Assembly (NCBI GenBank): GCA_030747575.1
Contig: JASLKI010000147.1
Location: 1-17,634, forward strand
DNA from: Verrucomicrobiota bacterium
GTDB taxonomy: Bacteria; Verrucomicrobiota; Verrucomicrobiia; Limisphaerales; UBA1096
DNA: 17,634 bases
Reading direction: 5' to 3'
The notes under the pieces are model-generated. The model had not been told where the DNA came from. It saw nothing but the letters and a program-made list of their open reading frames with translations, and made no database searches. The stretch's first letter is position 1; every line of letters begins with the position of its first letter. Made by a program: the position numbers and the translations under genes. Shown one piece after another: positions 1 through 8,344 of this stretch.

Positions 1-944
1 GCATCGGTGGCAGGATAGCGATAGAGAAACATTGGCGAGGACAGTACGCCAGAGGCGACTTTTTTCATGCTTTCCGTGAAGGACAGCTCCTGCTTCATCT
101 TGGCCAATGCGTAGGCGGTGTAGCGATCGACCGTGGCGGCCTCAACCGGCCCGCGAAAGGCTCGCTTCAAAAAGGCCGCAATACGCTTGCGGGTATCGGC
201 CGACAGATCAATGCCCTCGGCGGGAGGCTTGAAGAGGGTGTTCCAGACGCCGACGGTGTTTTCGTTGAAGTCCGGGCTTTCGACTATGGACACACTTAGC
301 CGCAGGAAGGCATCGAGCAACAACGGCGAGAGTGTGAGCTGGTTGGCTTGGTTGTCAAAGCCGTGCGATGCGCGCAGGTCTTTCGGGAAGGCCTTCACCT
401 CGCGCAGGCCGTCGGCGGGGTTGAGCGTGAGCGAACGCACATTAACGCGGTCGGGCATCTTGGGTGCATTCAGGTAGATGGTCTGACGCGTCATTAGTTT
501 TTCCGGCAACGGAAACACATCGCGGTTCAGTTGGAAGAGGTCGCGCACGGCATTGTTGTACTGGAACCGGTTCAGGCGGCGGATCGGTATGTGCTCGCCC
601 TTGGCCGTGGCGGTGGCAGCGCGCAGCTCCGTCTTAAGTGTGGCGAGCAGGTTGGCACGCTGCGCCTCAGTGAGCCGGGGCTCGTCCTCCGGCGGCATAT
701 CGGCCGCATCGATCACCTCGATCAATTCCTTGATCAGCTCCGGGTTGGCAAGAAACTGTTTATCGTTGGCAATCTCCTTGAGGTTGACCTTGCCTTTCAC
801 CTTTTCGCCGCCGTGACACTTCACGCAGTTTTTGGTGAAGAACGGTTTGAGGAATTGATCAAACTCATCGGCCTCCGGGACCGTGTGAATAGAGACCAAC
901 AACAGGAGCAAGCCGCCCCGTTGAATGAATCGTTTGGCAAACAT
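1..944 (-). CDS. Secreted PSCyt1/DUF1587/DUF1595 c-type cytochrome protein, C-terminal part beyond window
   Basis: Partial gene: the first 314 codons are visible and the frame is open at the left edge. The protein begins MFAKRF, has a hydrophobic leucine-rich stretch (residues about 11-19) that acts as an export signal, and then one haem-attachment motif CVKCH at residues 40-44 in a planctomycete-type cytochrome c domain (PSCyt1). The segment reading IPIRRLNRFQYNNAVRDLF matches the start of DUF1587, and a later segment with FLKRAFRGPVE and SSPMFLYR fits DUF1595 running into DUF1592. The family is usually much longer and continues with DUF1588 and DUF1585. The ATG is 8 nt after the DUF1552 stop codon, so the two are almost certainly co-transcribed. 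In this superphylum such proteins routinely pair with DUF1552 or DUF1501 proteins. Their biochemical role is not established; periplasmic electron transfer tied to substrate oxidation is an inference. Confidence 0.92.
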   Translation of the reverse strand, partial: MFAKRFIQRGGLLLLLVSIHTVPEADEFDQFLKPFFTKNCVKCHGGEKVKGKVNLKEIANDKQFLANPELIKELIEVIDAADMPPEDEPRLTEAQRANLLATLKTELRAATATAKGEHIPIRRLNRFQYNNAVRDLFQLNRDVFPLPEKLMTRQTIYLNAPKMPDRVNVRSLTLNPADGLREVKAFPKDLRASHGFDNQANQLTLSPLLLDAFLRLSVSIVESPDFNENTVGVWNTLFKPPAEGIDLSADTRKRIAAFLKRAFRGPVEAATVDRYTAYALAKMKQELSFTESMKKVASGVLSSPMFLYRYPATD

Positions 945-952
945 CGACAACC

Positions 953-2329
953 CTACGCCCACATATCGGAGATCAAGCCAGTGCTGTCTGCGAAAGATTC
1001 TATTTCCAACCCCATCAACTTAGCGACCGAAAGCCACAGGTTGGAGTTCAGCGTTCCACTTTTGCACTGGATGAAGCGGCCCTGGTTCACCTGCCCCTGA
1101 CCGCGACCTGCCACGATCATCGGCAGGTCATAATACTGATGCGTGGAACCGTCACCCAGCGCTGCTCCGTAAGTCACCAGCGAATTGTCGAGCATTGAAC
1201 TGCCGTCTGATTCCTTGATCTCTTTCATGCGCTTGAGCACGTAGGCATACTGCTGCATGTGGAAAAGATCGATCTTCTGCACTTCAAGATAACCCTTGCC
1301 CTTCTGATTATGGGTCATGTTGTGGTGCTGCACTGGTTTGTCGAACACGCCCTCATACATCAACGTGGCATCCCAGCGCTCTGGTCCGATCATAAAGGTG
1401 GAAATGTTGGTTATGCCCATCTGAAATGCCAGCAGCATCATATCTGCCTGCAATCGTATGTATTCACCACGCGGCAACACCTCGCTCTTCGGGACACGAA
1501 TGTCTGCATTGGCCAAAAGCTTCTCCAGCTTGGCCATGCGCACCTCCACATCCCGAATCATGGTTATAAATTCATCCAGCGTCGCGCGGTCCTCCGTCGC
1601 CAGTTTCAGCGACAGCGACTTCGCATCAGCCAGCACAAGATCAGTGATCTCGGTAACATTCGATCGAAAACTATCTTTTGCGAATAACCGATCATATAGC
1701 TTACGTGGATCACGAATGGACGGAGCAATCTTATCCGGTCCATACCATGAAATATTGTCAAAGTAGATTGACTCCTTGCCGGCCGTAAACCCGTTGCAAC
1801 TGATCTCAAGCGTGTTGAATGCCGTGGTGCGCCCAACCTTGTCTCCAATCACTTGATCGAGACTACGCCCGTTTGGATGCTTAACGCCCTGCTCGGCCGC
1901 CTGGACCGGCGACAAACTCGTAAGGTAACACGACGCCCCCTGCGCATGTACATCCTGGCCGTTCTTAAATGTGCGGTCCAGGCCGGTGATTAGGGTCACA
2001 TCCTTCTTATGATCCTTCAGCGGTTGCATCGTCGGAGTCAGCTCCAGCGGATAAATGCCGGGGGTGTTCTGCTTGCGTTTCTGGTTTTTACTCTTGTCGG
2101 CATTAAACCCGCCGACAAAGCCCGGTAACTCGCCCTGTTCCTCTCCCGGAAAAAAACACCGCCTCACAATGCCATTGGGGATGTACATGATCGCCAGTTT
2201 TTTACTGGGCTTGGCCACCTTGCTTCCCGCGCCGAAAACGCCCGGCATGGAATGTAAAAAAGGCAGCGCCACAGCCGCTCCGTTGGCTCTCAGAAACTTT
2301 CTCCTGGAAAAAATCGTCCGGTTCAACAT
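953..2329 (-). CDS. Tat-exported DUF1552 (HXXSHH family) protein
   Basis: A 458-residue protein of full family length. It starts with a twin-arginine signal (SRRKFLRANG at residues 8-17, followed by a hydrophobic run), so it should be exported folded. The body matches DUF1552: KKLAIMYIPNGI near residue 43, a central helical region, LQADMMLLAFQMG before the histidine motif, and SLVTYGAALGDGSTHQYYDLP near the C-terminus. The family signature H-x-x-S-H-H is altered here to H-N-M-T-H-N (bases 1307-1324 on the minus strand). It is probably the first gene of an operon with the cytochrome gene 8 nt downstream; 173 nt without a gene separate it from the metallopeptidase gene upstream. No clear Shine-Dalgarno precedes the ATG, but TATATT lies 7 nt before it. 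The molecular function of DUF1552 is unknown. Confidence 0.95.
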   Translation of the reverse strand: MLNRTIFSRRKFLRANGAAVALPFLHSMPGVFGAGSKVAKPSKKLAIMYIPNGIVRRCFFPGEEQGELPGFVGGFNADKSKNQKRKQNTPGIYPLELTPTMQPLKDHKKDVTLITGLDRTFKNGQDVHAQGASCYLTSLSPVQAAEQGVKHPNGRSLDQVIGDKVGRTTAFNTLEISCNGFTAGKESIYFDNISWYGPDKIAPSIRDPRKLYDRLFAKDSFRSNVTEITDLVLADAKSLSLKLATEDRATLDEFITMIRDVEVRMAKLEKLLANADIRVPKSEVLPRGEYIRLQADMMLLAFQMGITNISTFMIGPERWDATLMYEGVFDKPVQHHNMTHNQKGKGYLEVQKIDLFHMQQYAYVLKRMKEIKESDGSSMLDNSLVTYGAALGDGSTHQYYDLPMIVAGRGQGQVNQGRFIQCKSGTLNSNLWLSVAKLMGLEIESFADSTGLISDMWA

Positions 2330-2502
2330 GACATCAAATATACCGCAGAAAAATCGACTTTTGCGCTATGGCTCGATTTATGCAAGCGAATCGTTTGTCG
2401 ACGATCCGGTGACTCATTTTATTCGACTGGAAAGCATTAATTGAGACTTATCATCGTGCATACAATGCAAGCCAAGGAGCTTTTTCCCGAATGGCAAAAG
2501 GG

Positions 2503-3648
2503 TTACATGCGCTTGATATTGTGTTTGTCGTAGAGGCGCTGCCAGTGCTCTTTCCAGTAGGTGTCGTAGTAATCGTAAGCGGCTTTTTGGATATGTGGCA
2601 AATCGGTGACTTTTGGCGAGTGAATACTGTAATTGTAGTTTTTGAGGTGTGCCTGGCCAACACGCTTGCGGGGTGAGACGAATAGCCACTCCGGTTTTCC
2701 TAGAACATCTTCGCAGAGCTTTGCGCCGATGGGATCGTATTTGACAAGCTGATCACGGGTGTGGATGTGGTTGTGATCATGATCCATCGTTCGGTTGGTG
2801 TTGAACCAACACTGATAAATTTCCGCCCAATACTCGGAACGGTTCCTGGAAGCATAACATTGCTTCGGGCCACCAAAATAAATCAGCACTTTGTCATCCT
2901 TGTTGACCTTCACTTTTGCATTGGCCTTTTCACCATTCACGAGAATGTCACCGGCGCTCAGGCATTTACGAAGCAACTTTGGCGACTCATCGGGAAACGA
3001 TTTTTTCAAGGCTCCAAGCAACTTCACCGACTTTTCGCTTTTGATCCGACGATAGCGTTGTGCAGCTCGCCCATCGTTCCAGATGCCGGTCTTTTTCACG
3101 TTTTCGAATGTTGCTGTTAATCGTTTCTGGAGAGCCTCGTCAAATCCTGCGCCGTGTACCACGTGGCCAAATTCGTGAACTAGGATGCTCTCAAGTTGCA
3201 TCCCTCCCTCATACTCCATCACATCTTCCTCCGCGAAAACGACCGTCGGCCTCGAGCCTATGTGCGAGAGAAAACCGCGCTGACGCCAGTTGTAAAAATC
3301 CAGTTCCTCCCCCTTCTTATTGGTGGTGAATTGCGGAAGTTGTGAAGTGAATTCATCATGCCCGATCAGAAGACATAGCACTCTTTTTTTACGAATACGT
3401 TCCGCAATTCCCGGCTTCATGCTTCGCATCAGCATATCGAACTGATACGCCGTCTCCTGATGCGCCAAGTCTGAGACCTTGGCCGAAGTCGCAATAAGGA
3501 TGTCCTGTACCTGTGTCGCCTTCCTGTAAAAGCCGGTGTCGAGCTTGTACTCACGCGCCTGCGACTCTGTCAGGGGTTTGACCTCATACTCCGCCTGCGC
3601 GCTGAAACAGAATCCGGCTGTTAGTAAAACAAAATAAATATGTTTCAT
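2503..3648 (-). CDS. Secreted HExxH zinc metallopeptidase-like protein with S4-like insertion
   Basis: A 381-residue protein. Residues 1-19 are a Sec signal peptide ending SAQA before EY. HEFGH at residues 158-162 is a canonical zincin zinc site, and SEYWAE (271-276) is the likely helix carrying the third, glutamate, ligand, as in gluzincins. A conserved-looking HNHIHTRDQLVKYDP segment follows at about 292-306. Between the two zinc helices lies an unusually long stretch. Residues about 207-258 read like an S4 RNA-binding domain: two short helices, then GDILVNG, then a beta segment ending KDDKVLIYF. That domain assignment comes from pattern comparison only. The gene starts 7 nt after the pdxA stop codon with GAGG just before the ATG, so it is the last gene of the SGNH-pdxA unit. 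Substrate unknown. Confidence 0.85.
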   Translation of the reverse strand: MKHIYFVLLTAGFCFSAQAEYEVKPLTESQAREYKLDTGFYRKATQVQDILIATSAKVSDLAHQETAYQFDMLMRSMKPGIAERIRKKRVLCLLIGHDEFTSQLPQFTTNKKGEELDFYNWRQRGFLSHIGSRPTVVFAEEDVMEYEGGMQLESILVHEFGHVVHGAGFDEALQKRLTATFENVKKTGIWNDGRAAQRYRRIKSEKSVKLLGALKKSFPDESPKLLRKCLSAGDILVNGEKANAKVKVNKDDKVLIYFGGPKQCYASRNRSEYWAEIYQCWFNTNRTMDHDHNHIHTRDQLVKYDPIGAKLCEDVLGKPEWLFVSPRKRVGQAHLKNYNYSIHSPKVTDLPHIQKAAYDYYDTYWKEHWQRLYDKHNIKRM

Positions 3649-3655
3649 ATCCTCA

Positions 3656-4627
3656 TCAAATAAACTTCAAAGCGAGCTTCACCGCCGCGAACAGGCTGCC
3701 TGGGCTAGCTTGGCCAAGGCCGGCGATATCGAGGGCTGTGCCGTGATCGACCGAGGTGCGGACGATCGGCAGCCCCAACGTTGTGTTCACGGCTTCGTCG
3801 AAGCAGAGAGCCTTGAGCGGGATGTGCCCCTGGTCATGGTACATGCAGACGAACAGGTCAGTCGCGCGGCGCTTGGCCGGTATGAACGCGGTATCCGGCG
3901 GAATTGGCCCTTCAACATCAAAACCCTTGGCTCGTGCCGCCTCAATGGCGGGAAGGATCACCGTTTCCTCCTCGCCGCCGAACAAGCCGTGCTCGCCAGC
4001 GTGGGGGTTGAGGCCGAGCACACCGATCTTTGGCTCGCTGCCGCGAATGCGCCTCATCGCCTGCGCGCCAAGTTCGAGCGTGTCGAGTATGCGGTCCCTG
4101 GTCAGCAACTTCGGCACCTCCCCATAGCCGATGTGCGTGGTCACGAACACACACCGCACCTCGCTCGAGTATTGCAGCATGCACGAGCGCTGTGCATGGG
4201 TCTTGGCTGCGAAAATTTCTGTGTGGCCGGGAAACGAAATCCCCGCCGCGCGCAGCGCCTCCTTGTTCAGCGGGGCAGTCGTCACCGCGGCTACCTGGCC
4301 ACCAAGAGCAGCGTCAATGGCATTCTCGACGTAGGTATACCCCGCACGCCCGGTCGCGGCGTTGGCGGTGCCGGATTCAAAGTCTCTCAGGCCGATTGCG
4401 CCGATATCGAACACGCTCGGCGCGTCGGCCTCGCCCAAGCCGGCGACAACTTTATCCGGCTTGGCCAAACGGCACTGCACTGCCGCCTGGGTCAACACTG
4501 CGGCATCCCCAAATACAACCGGCGTGCAAAGCTGCGCTATCTCCGTGTTCTGTAACAGATGCAAGCAAACCTCCGGCCCCACCCCAGCGGGGTCACCCAT
4601 CGTCACGGCTATTTTCGGGAGGCTCAT
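3656..4627 (-). CDS. pdxA: 4-hydroxythreonine-4-phosphate dehydrogenase PdxA
   Basis: PdxA oxidises 4-phosphooxy-L-threonine with NAD(P)+ in the DXP-dependent pathway to pyridoxal 5'-phosphate; it is cytoplasmic and dimeric. At 323 residues the length is normal. Visible motifs are the N-terminal GDPAGVGPE (11-19), TTAPLNKEAL (116-125), FPGHTEIFA (132-140), LNPHAGE (206-212), YHDQGHIPLK (263-272) and SVDHGTALDIAG (292-303). The three histidines expected to bind the metal are present at H165, H209 and H264. It lies 20 nt downstream of the SGNH hydrolase gene and 7 nt upstream of the metallopeptidase gene, a compact arrangement with no functional link to B6 that I can see. PdxA paralogues also act in threonate-type catabolism, but nothing in this neighbourhood points to that. 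Confidence 0.96.
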   Translation of the reverse strand: MSLPKIAVTMGDPAGVGPEVCLHLLQNTEIAQLCTPVVFGDAAVLTQAAVQCRLAKPDKVVAGLGEADAPSVFDIGAIGLRDFESGTANAATGRAGYTYVENAIDAALGGQVAAVTTAPLNKEALRAAGISFPGHTEIFAAKTHAQRSCMLQYSSEVRCVFVTTHIGYGEVPKLLTRDRILDTLELGAQAMRRIRGSEPKIGVLGLNPHAGEHGLFGGEEETVILPAIEAARAKGFDVEGPIPPDTAFIPAKRRATDLFVCMYHDQGHIPLKALCFDEAVNTTLGLPIVRTSVDHGTALDIAGLGQASPGSLFAAVKLALKFI

Positions 4628-4647
4628 CTATCCGCGTGTCGCCAGCC

Positions 4648-5727
4648 TTATTTCAGTCCCAAGGCCCGGCGAAGGACCGGTTCAAAGGCATCGGCCTGGC
4701 GGACGAAGCCAAGGTCGTTCGGATGCGAAGCATCGGTGGTTCCCTCAGCGTCGTCTCCCAACAGATCATCGCCGCTAAGATAGTGAAGATGCTTCACACC
4801 TGACGCCTTGAGTTGCTCATAAGCCTTTCGCAGGGCTGCGTGGTTGGCGTCATGAAACTTGGCACGGCCCGGCACAAGCCACGAGTTGGCAAACCGCCGA
4901 TCTTCCACCAGCACGATTGGTGTGTCGGGTCGGGCTTTACGAAGTTGATTCACTAAAGGCACACAACGCTCGGTGACCGTCGATGCATTCATATTAGGCA
5001 GACAATCGATGATGTAGCAGGCCGCATCCACATCCACCATCAGCTCGCCCACCTCCTTGTGCATTTTTCCGTTGCCTGAAAAGCCAATATTGACGACCGG
5101 TATTTCAAGTCGCCGACCAAGGATTGCCGGGTGTGCCATGCCCGGCCTTGAGGCGCACGCGCCATGCGTGATTGAGGTGCCATAAAAAACCAGTGGCTTG
5201 GCTGAGCGCGGTGCGAGGCGTTCAAACTTAGCCTCCAGCGCTACGCCAATCGCCAGCGATTCGGTACCGTTGTACAGTGGCAAATAAACTGCGTACTCCC
5301 TCATACCCGGCGCAATGCCGGTCAGTAATGCAGCCTGCATCTCCTGCTTGTCAGGCCGTGTGGCGGCGGCCCAACGCCATTTGCCCTTGTCATCCCGCGC
5401 GTACAAATCCAAACCACTCACCCCACTCGGTGGCATGTGAGGCATCCCAAGCCTCGAGTTAAGCAACTTCCACCTCGCGTGGATGGCGTTGGCATCGGTT
5501 TTAAAACGCACCATCATACCGGCGCTGTGCCGGCTCAGATTCCATACCGGCTTGGTCACCGTCTTCTCTGCCTTGGCCGGAAACCTGTCAAACCAACGCA
5601 AGCGTTCCTGCCCAACCCAACCGCGACCCTCGACGCCCCATTCAGTGACGTCGTGCCAGGTTGTGTTGTCCTGAGCAAAGACCACACTGGTGGCGCAGAC
5701 AAAAAGAAAAGCGGTAATGTTTCTCAT
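4648..5727 (-). CDS. Secreted SGNH/GDSL hydrolase with GxDLY domain
   Basis: A 359-residue exported esterase-like protein. Residues 1-18 form a signal peptide (ending VVFA before QD). The N-terminal half is a beta-rich module with GLDLY at 105-109, the signature of the GxDLY domain that precedes Lipase_GDSL_3 catalytic domains. The catalytic part has block I as YGTSITHG (nucleophile S185), a GFSGNG block (215-220), a conserved-looking LPNMN block (243-247) and a TDASHPN block giving the Asp332/His335 pair. Relatives are often carbohydrate deacetylases, so removal of acyl groups from a glycan is plausible, but the substrate is not shown by the sequence. It is the first gene of a minus-strand unit with pdxA (20 nt on) and the metallopeptidase. 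It diverges from the alpha/beta hydrolase gene starting at 5930. Confidence 0.93.
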   Translation of the reverse strand: MRNITAFLFVCATSVVFAQDNTTWHDVTEWGVEGRGWVGQERLRWFDRFPAKAEKTVTKPVWNLSRHSAGMMVRFKTDANAIHARWKLLNSRLGMPHMPPSGVSGLDLYARDDKGKWRWAAATRPDKQEMQAALLTGIAPGMREYAVYLPLYNGTESLAIGVALEAKFERLAPRSAKPLVFYGTSITHGACASRPGMAHPAILGRRLEIPVVNIGFSGNGKMHKEVGELMVDVDAACYIIDCLPNMNASTVTERCVPLVNQLRKARPDTPIVLVEDRRFANSWLVPGRAKFHDANHAALRKAYEQLKASGVKHLHYLSGDDLLGDDAEGTTDASHPNDLGFVRQADAFEPVLRRALGLK

Positions 5728-5886
5728 AATTCTATCGGTTGATTATTCGGTTCTCCCATTTGCTGCCGTTGCGAGCAAGAAAGCACCGCAGGCAGAGTAA
5801 TCCGGCACATGGAGTAACCCTGCCCGCTTCCGAAACCATCGGCAATCCGAAACAGTTATTCTTCAATTTAGGAGTGAGTTTTGCGC

Positions 5887-5916
5887 TTGATTGGTTATGC
5901 TCCCAGCCACTACAAT
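5887..5916 (+). promoter_or_regulatory. Candidate sigma70-type promoter for the 5930 hydrolase gene
   Basis: TTGATT at 5887-5892 and TACAAT at 5911-5916 are separated by 18 nt, a fair match to the -35/-10 consensus. Transcription from it would begin around 5923, leaving only a few untranslated bases before the ATG at 5930 and excluding the earlier in-frame starts at 5891, 5897 and 5915. Such matches can arise by chance and no start-site data exist. Confidence 0.3.
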
Positions 5917-5929
5917 GTGCTATATAAAA

Positions 5930-7063
5930 ATGTCGAGAATCCCTGCAATCCTTTCCGTTATTTTATTGAGCGGACCCCTCCCTGCGCAAGAGTCGCCCAA
6001 GCCGTTCGTGACCTATCCCGGCCCGGTCGGGGATTACCTCAAACGCATCCAACAGGGCAGGCAGGTGCACTCATTTGACGCCTCGGTAAGATTTGGGCAG
6101 TGGCAGGAGAAGGCCCGCGAGGCGCTCATCGAACTGACAGGGCTGCAACAAATGGAGAAGGATCTGGGTGGTTTCACACCGAAGATCCGGCTTGGCCAAG
6201 CGGAAAAAAACAATGAACCTTTCACGCGGGCGCTTTGCTCAATTGAAACGGAGCCTGGTGTGGTAATTCCCTTTTATCTGCTCATTCCCAAGGATGCGAA
6301 CCTTGCCCAACCTCTCCCTCTTCTGCTTTGCCCGCACGGCCACGACAAACTCGGACTCCACTCCTACGCCGGCGCATTCAAGGATGACAAACACCGCAAG
6401 ACCGTGCTTGAGAAGAAGGGAGACATCGGGGCACAGGCCGCGCGGCGCGGGTTTGTGGTCATCGCCCCGGCTACCCGAGGGCTCGCGGAGGAAGTGCTGG
6501 TGCCAGATCCCAAAGGTCGCCACGGCAACCGCCCCTGCCGAGCCCAACTCATCCACTGTCTCCTCGGCGGGCGCACGCCAATTGCGGAGCGGGTCTGGGA
6601 CATGCAGCGCCTACTCGACTGGGCAGAGAAACATCCTCTCATCGATCGCACTCGCGTCGCGATGGCCGGCAACTCTGGCGGCGGCGTCCTCACAGCCTAC
6701 ACAGCGGCGATCGACACGCGAATCCGCGTGGCAATTCCAAGCTGCTCATTCACCTCGGTGATGAGTGCGGAAGGGTTTATCTTTCACTGCGACTGCTGCC
6801 TCGTCCCCAAACTCCGGGACTGGGGCGGCTGGAAGGAACTGGGCGGCCTGGTCGCGCCACGTCACCTGTTGATCGTTCACGGTGTGAAAGATAGCCTGCA
6901 TCACAAGCCCACGGTCGAAAAACTGGCCGCCAATATTCAGGGGATTTTTCAAGTTGCAGGTGCCCCCAACCATACCGCACACGAATGGGGAAACAACGGT
7001 CACCGCTTCTACCCCAGCCTAATGTGGCCCTTCATCGAAAAGGGAATGGCCGAGAGGAATTAG
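5930..7063 (+). CDS. Secreted alpha/beta hydrolase (dienelactone hydrolase/acetyl xylan esterase-like)
   Basis: A 377-residue exported hydrolase. I chose the ATG at 5930 because it gives a clean Sec signal peptide (MSRIPAILSVILLSGPLPA before QE); longer in-frame starts at 5891 (TTG), 5897 and 5915 would add residues that spoil it. The alpha/beta-hydrolase fold is shown by PLLLCPHGH (130-138, oxyanion region), the nucleophile elbow GNSGGG (S249), the acid VHGVKDS (D321) and the histidine GNNGHRF (H358). This places it near the Abhydrolase_7/acetyl xylan esterase-type enzymes that are common in this superphylum; the substrate is probably an ester on a polysaccharide (inference). No Shine-Dalgarno is apparent. 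It is divergent from the GxDLY SGNH gene and convergent with the SGNH-DUF1080 gene, with only 12 nt between the two stop codons and no terminator hairpin. Confidence 0.93.
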   Translation: MSRIPAILSVILLSGPLPAQESPKPFVTYPGPVGDYLKRIQQGRQVHSFDASVRFGQWQEKAREALIELTGLQQMEKDLGGFTPKIRLGQAEKNNEPFTRALCSIETEPGVVIPFYLLIPKDANLAQPLPLLLCPHGHDKLGLHSYAGAFKDDKHRKTVLEKKGDIGAQAARRGFVVIAPATRGLAEEVLVPDPKGRHGNRPCRAQLIHCLLGGRTPIAERVWDMQRLLDWAEKHPLIDRTRVAMAGNSGGGVLTAYTAAIDTRIRVAIPSCSFTSVMSAEGFIFHCDCCLVPKLRDWGGWKELGGLVAPRHLLIVHGVKDSLHHKPTVEKLAANIQGIFQVAGAPNHTAHEWGNNGHRFYPSLMWPFIEKGMAERN

Positions 7064-7075
7064 CAGTGCCATCGG

Positions 7076-8344
7076 CTAGTCGAGTTGCTTCACCCTAATA
7101 CGACGGTATTCCATTTGGCCGCGGTCGCCCTCGAGGCCGATGGGGCCGGTGGGTGGGACTTTGAACTCGGCGTTGAGCACCTCGCCGTTGCAGGTGCAAT
7201 GCGCGACCCCGTCTTTGACGATGGCCACTATTTCGTTCCACTCCTGCGGCTTGTAGTTCTTCAAGTCCTTCCACGGGCCAGCGAGGACGTAGTCCCGACA
7301 TTGGAGTTGGGGTTTGCGGATGAAGACGCCGCTGTCGGCGTTGGGCGTGGCGCGAAATTCGAGCCTTAGGATGAAGTTTTCTGGAAACTCCCTGGTCGTC
7401 CAAAGTTGCTGCACACGACGACCCTCTGGCGGAGTGGTGACGACAAGCCGTCCGTTGATCGCGACGTAGCGCGCATCGTTGCTGGCTTTCTTACCGTCAA
7501 AGGTGAAGGTGGGTTTAAATGTTTTCTTCGCGCGAAACCCCCAGCCGGTGAGGTCGTGCCCGTTAAAAAGGCTCATGTAGCCTGGCTCGAGATGAAAGGT
7601 ATCCGGCTTGGTTTCAACAAACCCATGGGTGGCCAGCAACGGTCGCAGCGCGGCGGCCCACTTGGCGTAACCTGTTTTGTTCGGGTGCAACAGGTCTGGA
7701 AACTCCGGCTTCTTCGCATCGCCCTTGTCATTGGCAAAAAGCAACCACGTGTCGAGCATCGTCACCTGCGCGTCACCCTTCACGGCGGCAAAGTAGAGTT
7801 GGTTGATTTTTTCAATCTGATCAGCGGGACGCTTCTTTGCGGCGGAACTGGGCATTACGTTGCAGAGGATGATGGGCATATCGGCACTGTGCTTCTTGAG
7901 CCCGGCGATGATGAGCTTGAGATTGTCGGCGATGACTTCGGGAGTGGCTTTTTCCTCAAGGTCATTGGTGCCTATGAGCAGCACAACGCCGCTTGGATTG
8001 AGCGAGAGCACATCCTCCCGCAACCGAATGAGCACCCCGCGAGTCGTGTCGCCGCTGATGCCACGGTTGGCCACCTTCACGCCGGGAAAGCTGCCGCCCA
8101 TCGTGTCGCCCCAGCCCTGCGTGATGGAGTCGCCGAGAAACACCAGCGCGCCCTGATCCTGCTGCACCAGCTTGGCCCAGCCGCTGCGCTTGCGATCCCA
8201 GAGATTTTGGAACCACTCATAACGCCGAATCGGCCCCGCGCCGGGCAGCCCCTCATCGGTCGCCGGGATGGCATATTTTGACGCGGGAAAAACGTCGCAG
8301 GAAAAAACGAGACAAAGTAGTAGAAGAATTGATCTGATGTTCAT
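7076..8344 (-). CDS. Secreted SGNH hydrolase fused to 3-keto-disaccharide hydrolase (DUF1080) domain
   Basis: A 422-residue two-domain exported protein. After a signal peptide (about 1-21), an SGNH domain of the platelet-activating-factor-acetylhydrolase type spans about 40-240. It shows VFLGDSITQGWGD (S73), NRGISGDT (G98), GTND (N127) and DLLHPN (D217, H220), so the catalytic set is complete. The C-terminal domain (about 255-420) opens with SLFNGHDLTGW, the typical start of DUF1080 (3-keto-disaccharide hydrolase, concanavalin-like fold), and contains NADSGVFIR and a terminal MEYRRIRVKQL strand. The fusion suggests coupling deacylation with glycan binding or cleavage (inference). VFSC near residue 16 is a poor lipobox, so soluble export is more likely than a lipoprotein. 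It is transcribed divergently from the PQQ-like gene, and the dyad at 8527-8543 lies between them. Confidence 0.93.
   Translation of the reverse strand: MNIRSILLLLCLVFSCDVFPASKYAIPATDEGLPGAGPIRRYEWFQNLWDRKRSGWAKLVQQDQGALVFLGDSITQGWGDTMGGSFPGVKVANRGISGDTTRGVLIRLREDVLSLNPSGVVLLIGTNDLEEKATPEVIADNLKLIIAGLKKHSADMPIILCNVMPSSAAKKRPADQIEKINQLYFAAVKGDAQVTMLDTWLLFANDKGDAKKPEFPDLLHPNKTGYAKWAAALRPLLATHGFVETKPDTFHLEPGYMSLFNGHDLTGWGFRAKKTFKPTFTFDGKKASNDARYVAINGRLVVTTPPEGRRVQQLWTTREFPENFILRLEFRATPNADSGVFIRKPQLQCRDYVLAGPWKDLKNYKPQEWNEIVAIVKDGVAHCTCNGEVLNAEFKVPPTGPIGLEGDRGQMEYRRIRVKQLD

Noticed and set aside
531..1100. Long plus-strand open frames opposite the cytochrome and DUF1552 genes, and similar frames opposite pdxA and the SGNH-DUF1080 gene
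   Set aside because: They are antisense shadows of GC-rich coding sequence; their products show no recognisable domains while the opposite strand encodes clear families.
2457..2469. TGCAT-ACA-ATGCA inverted repeat after the metallopeptidase gene, as a terminator
   Set aside because: The stem has only five pairs of mixed composition and no T-tract follows on the minus strand.
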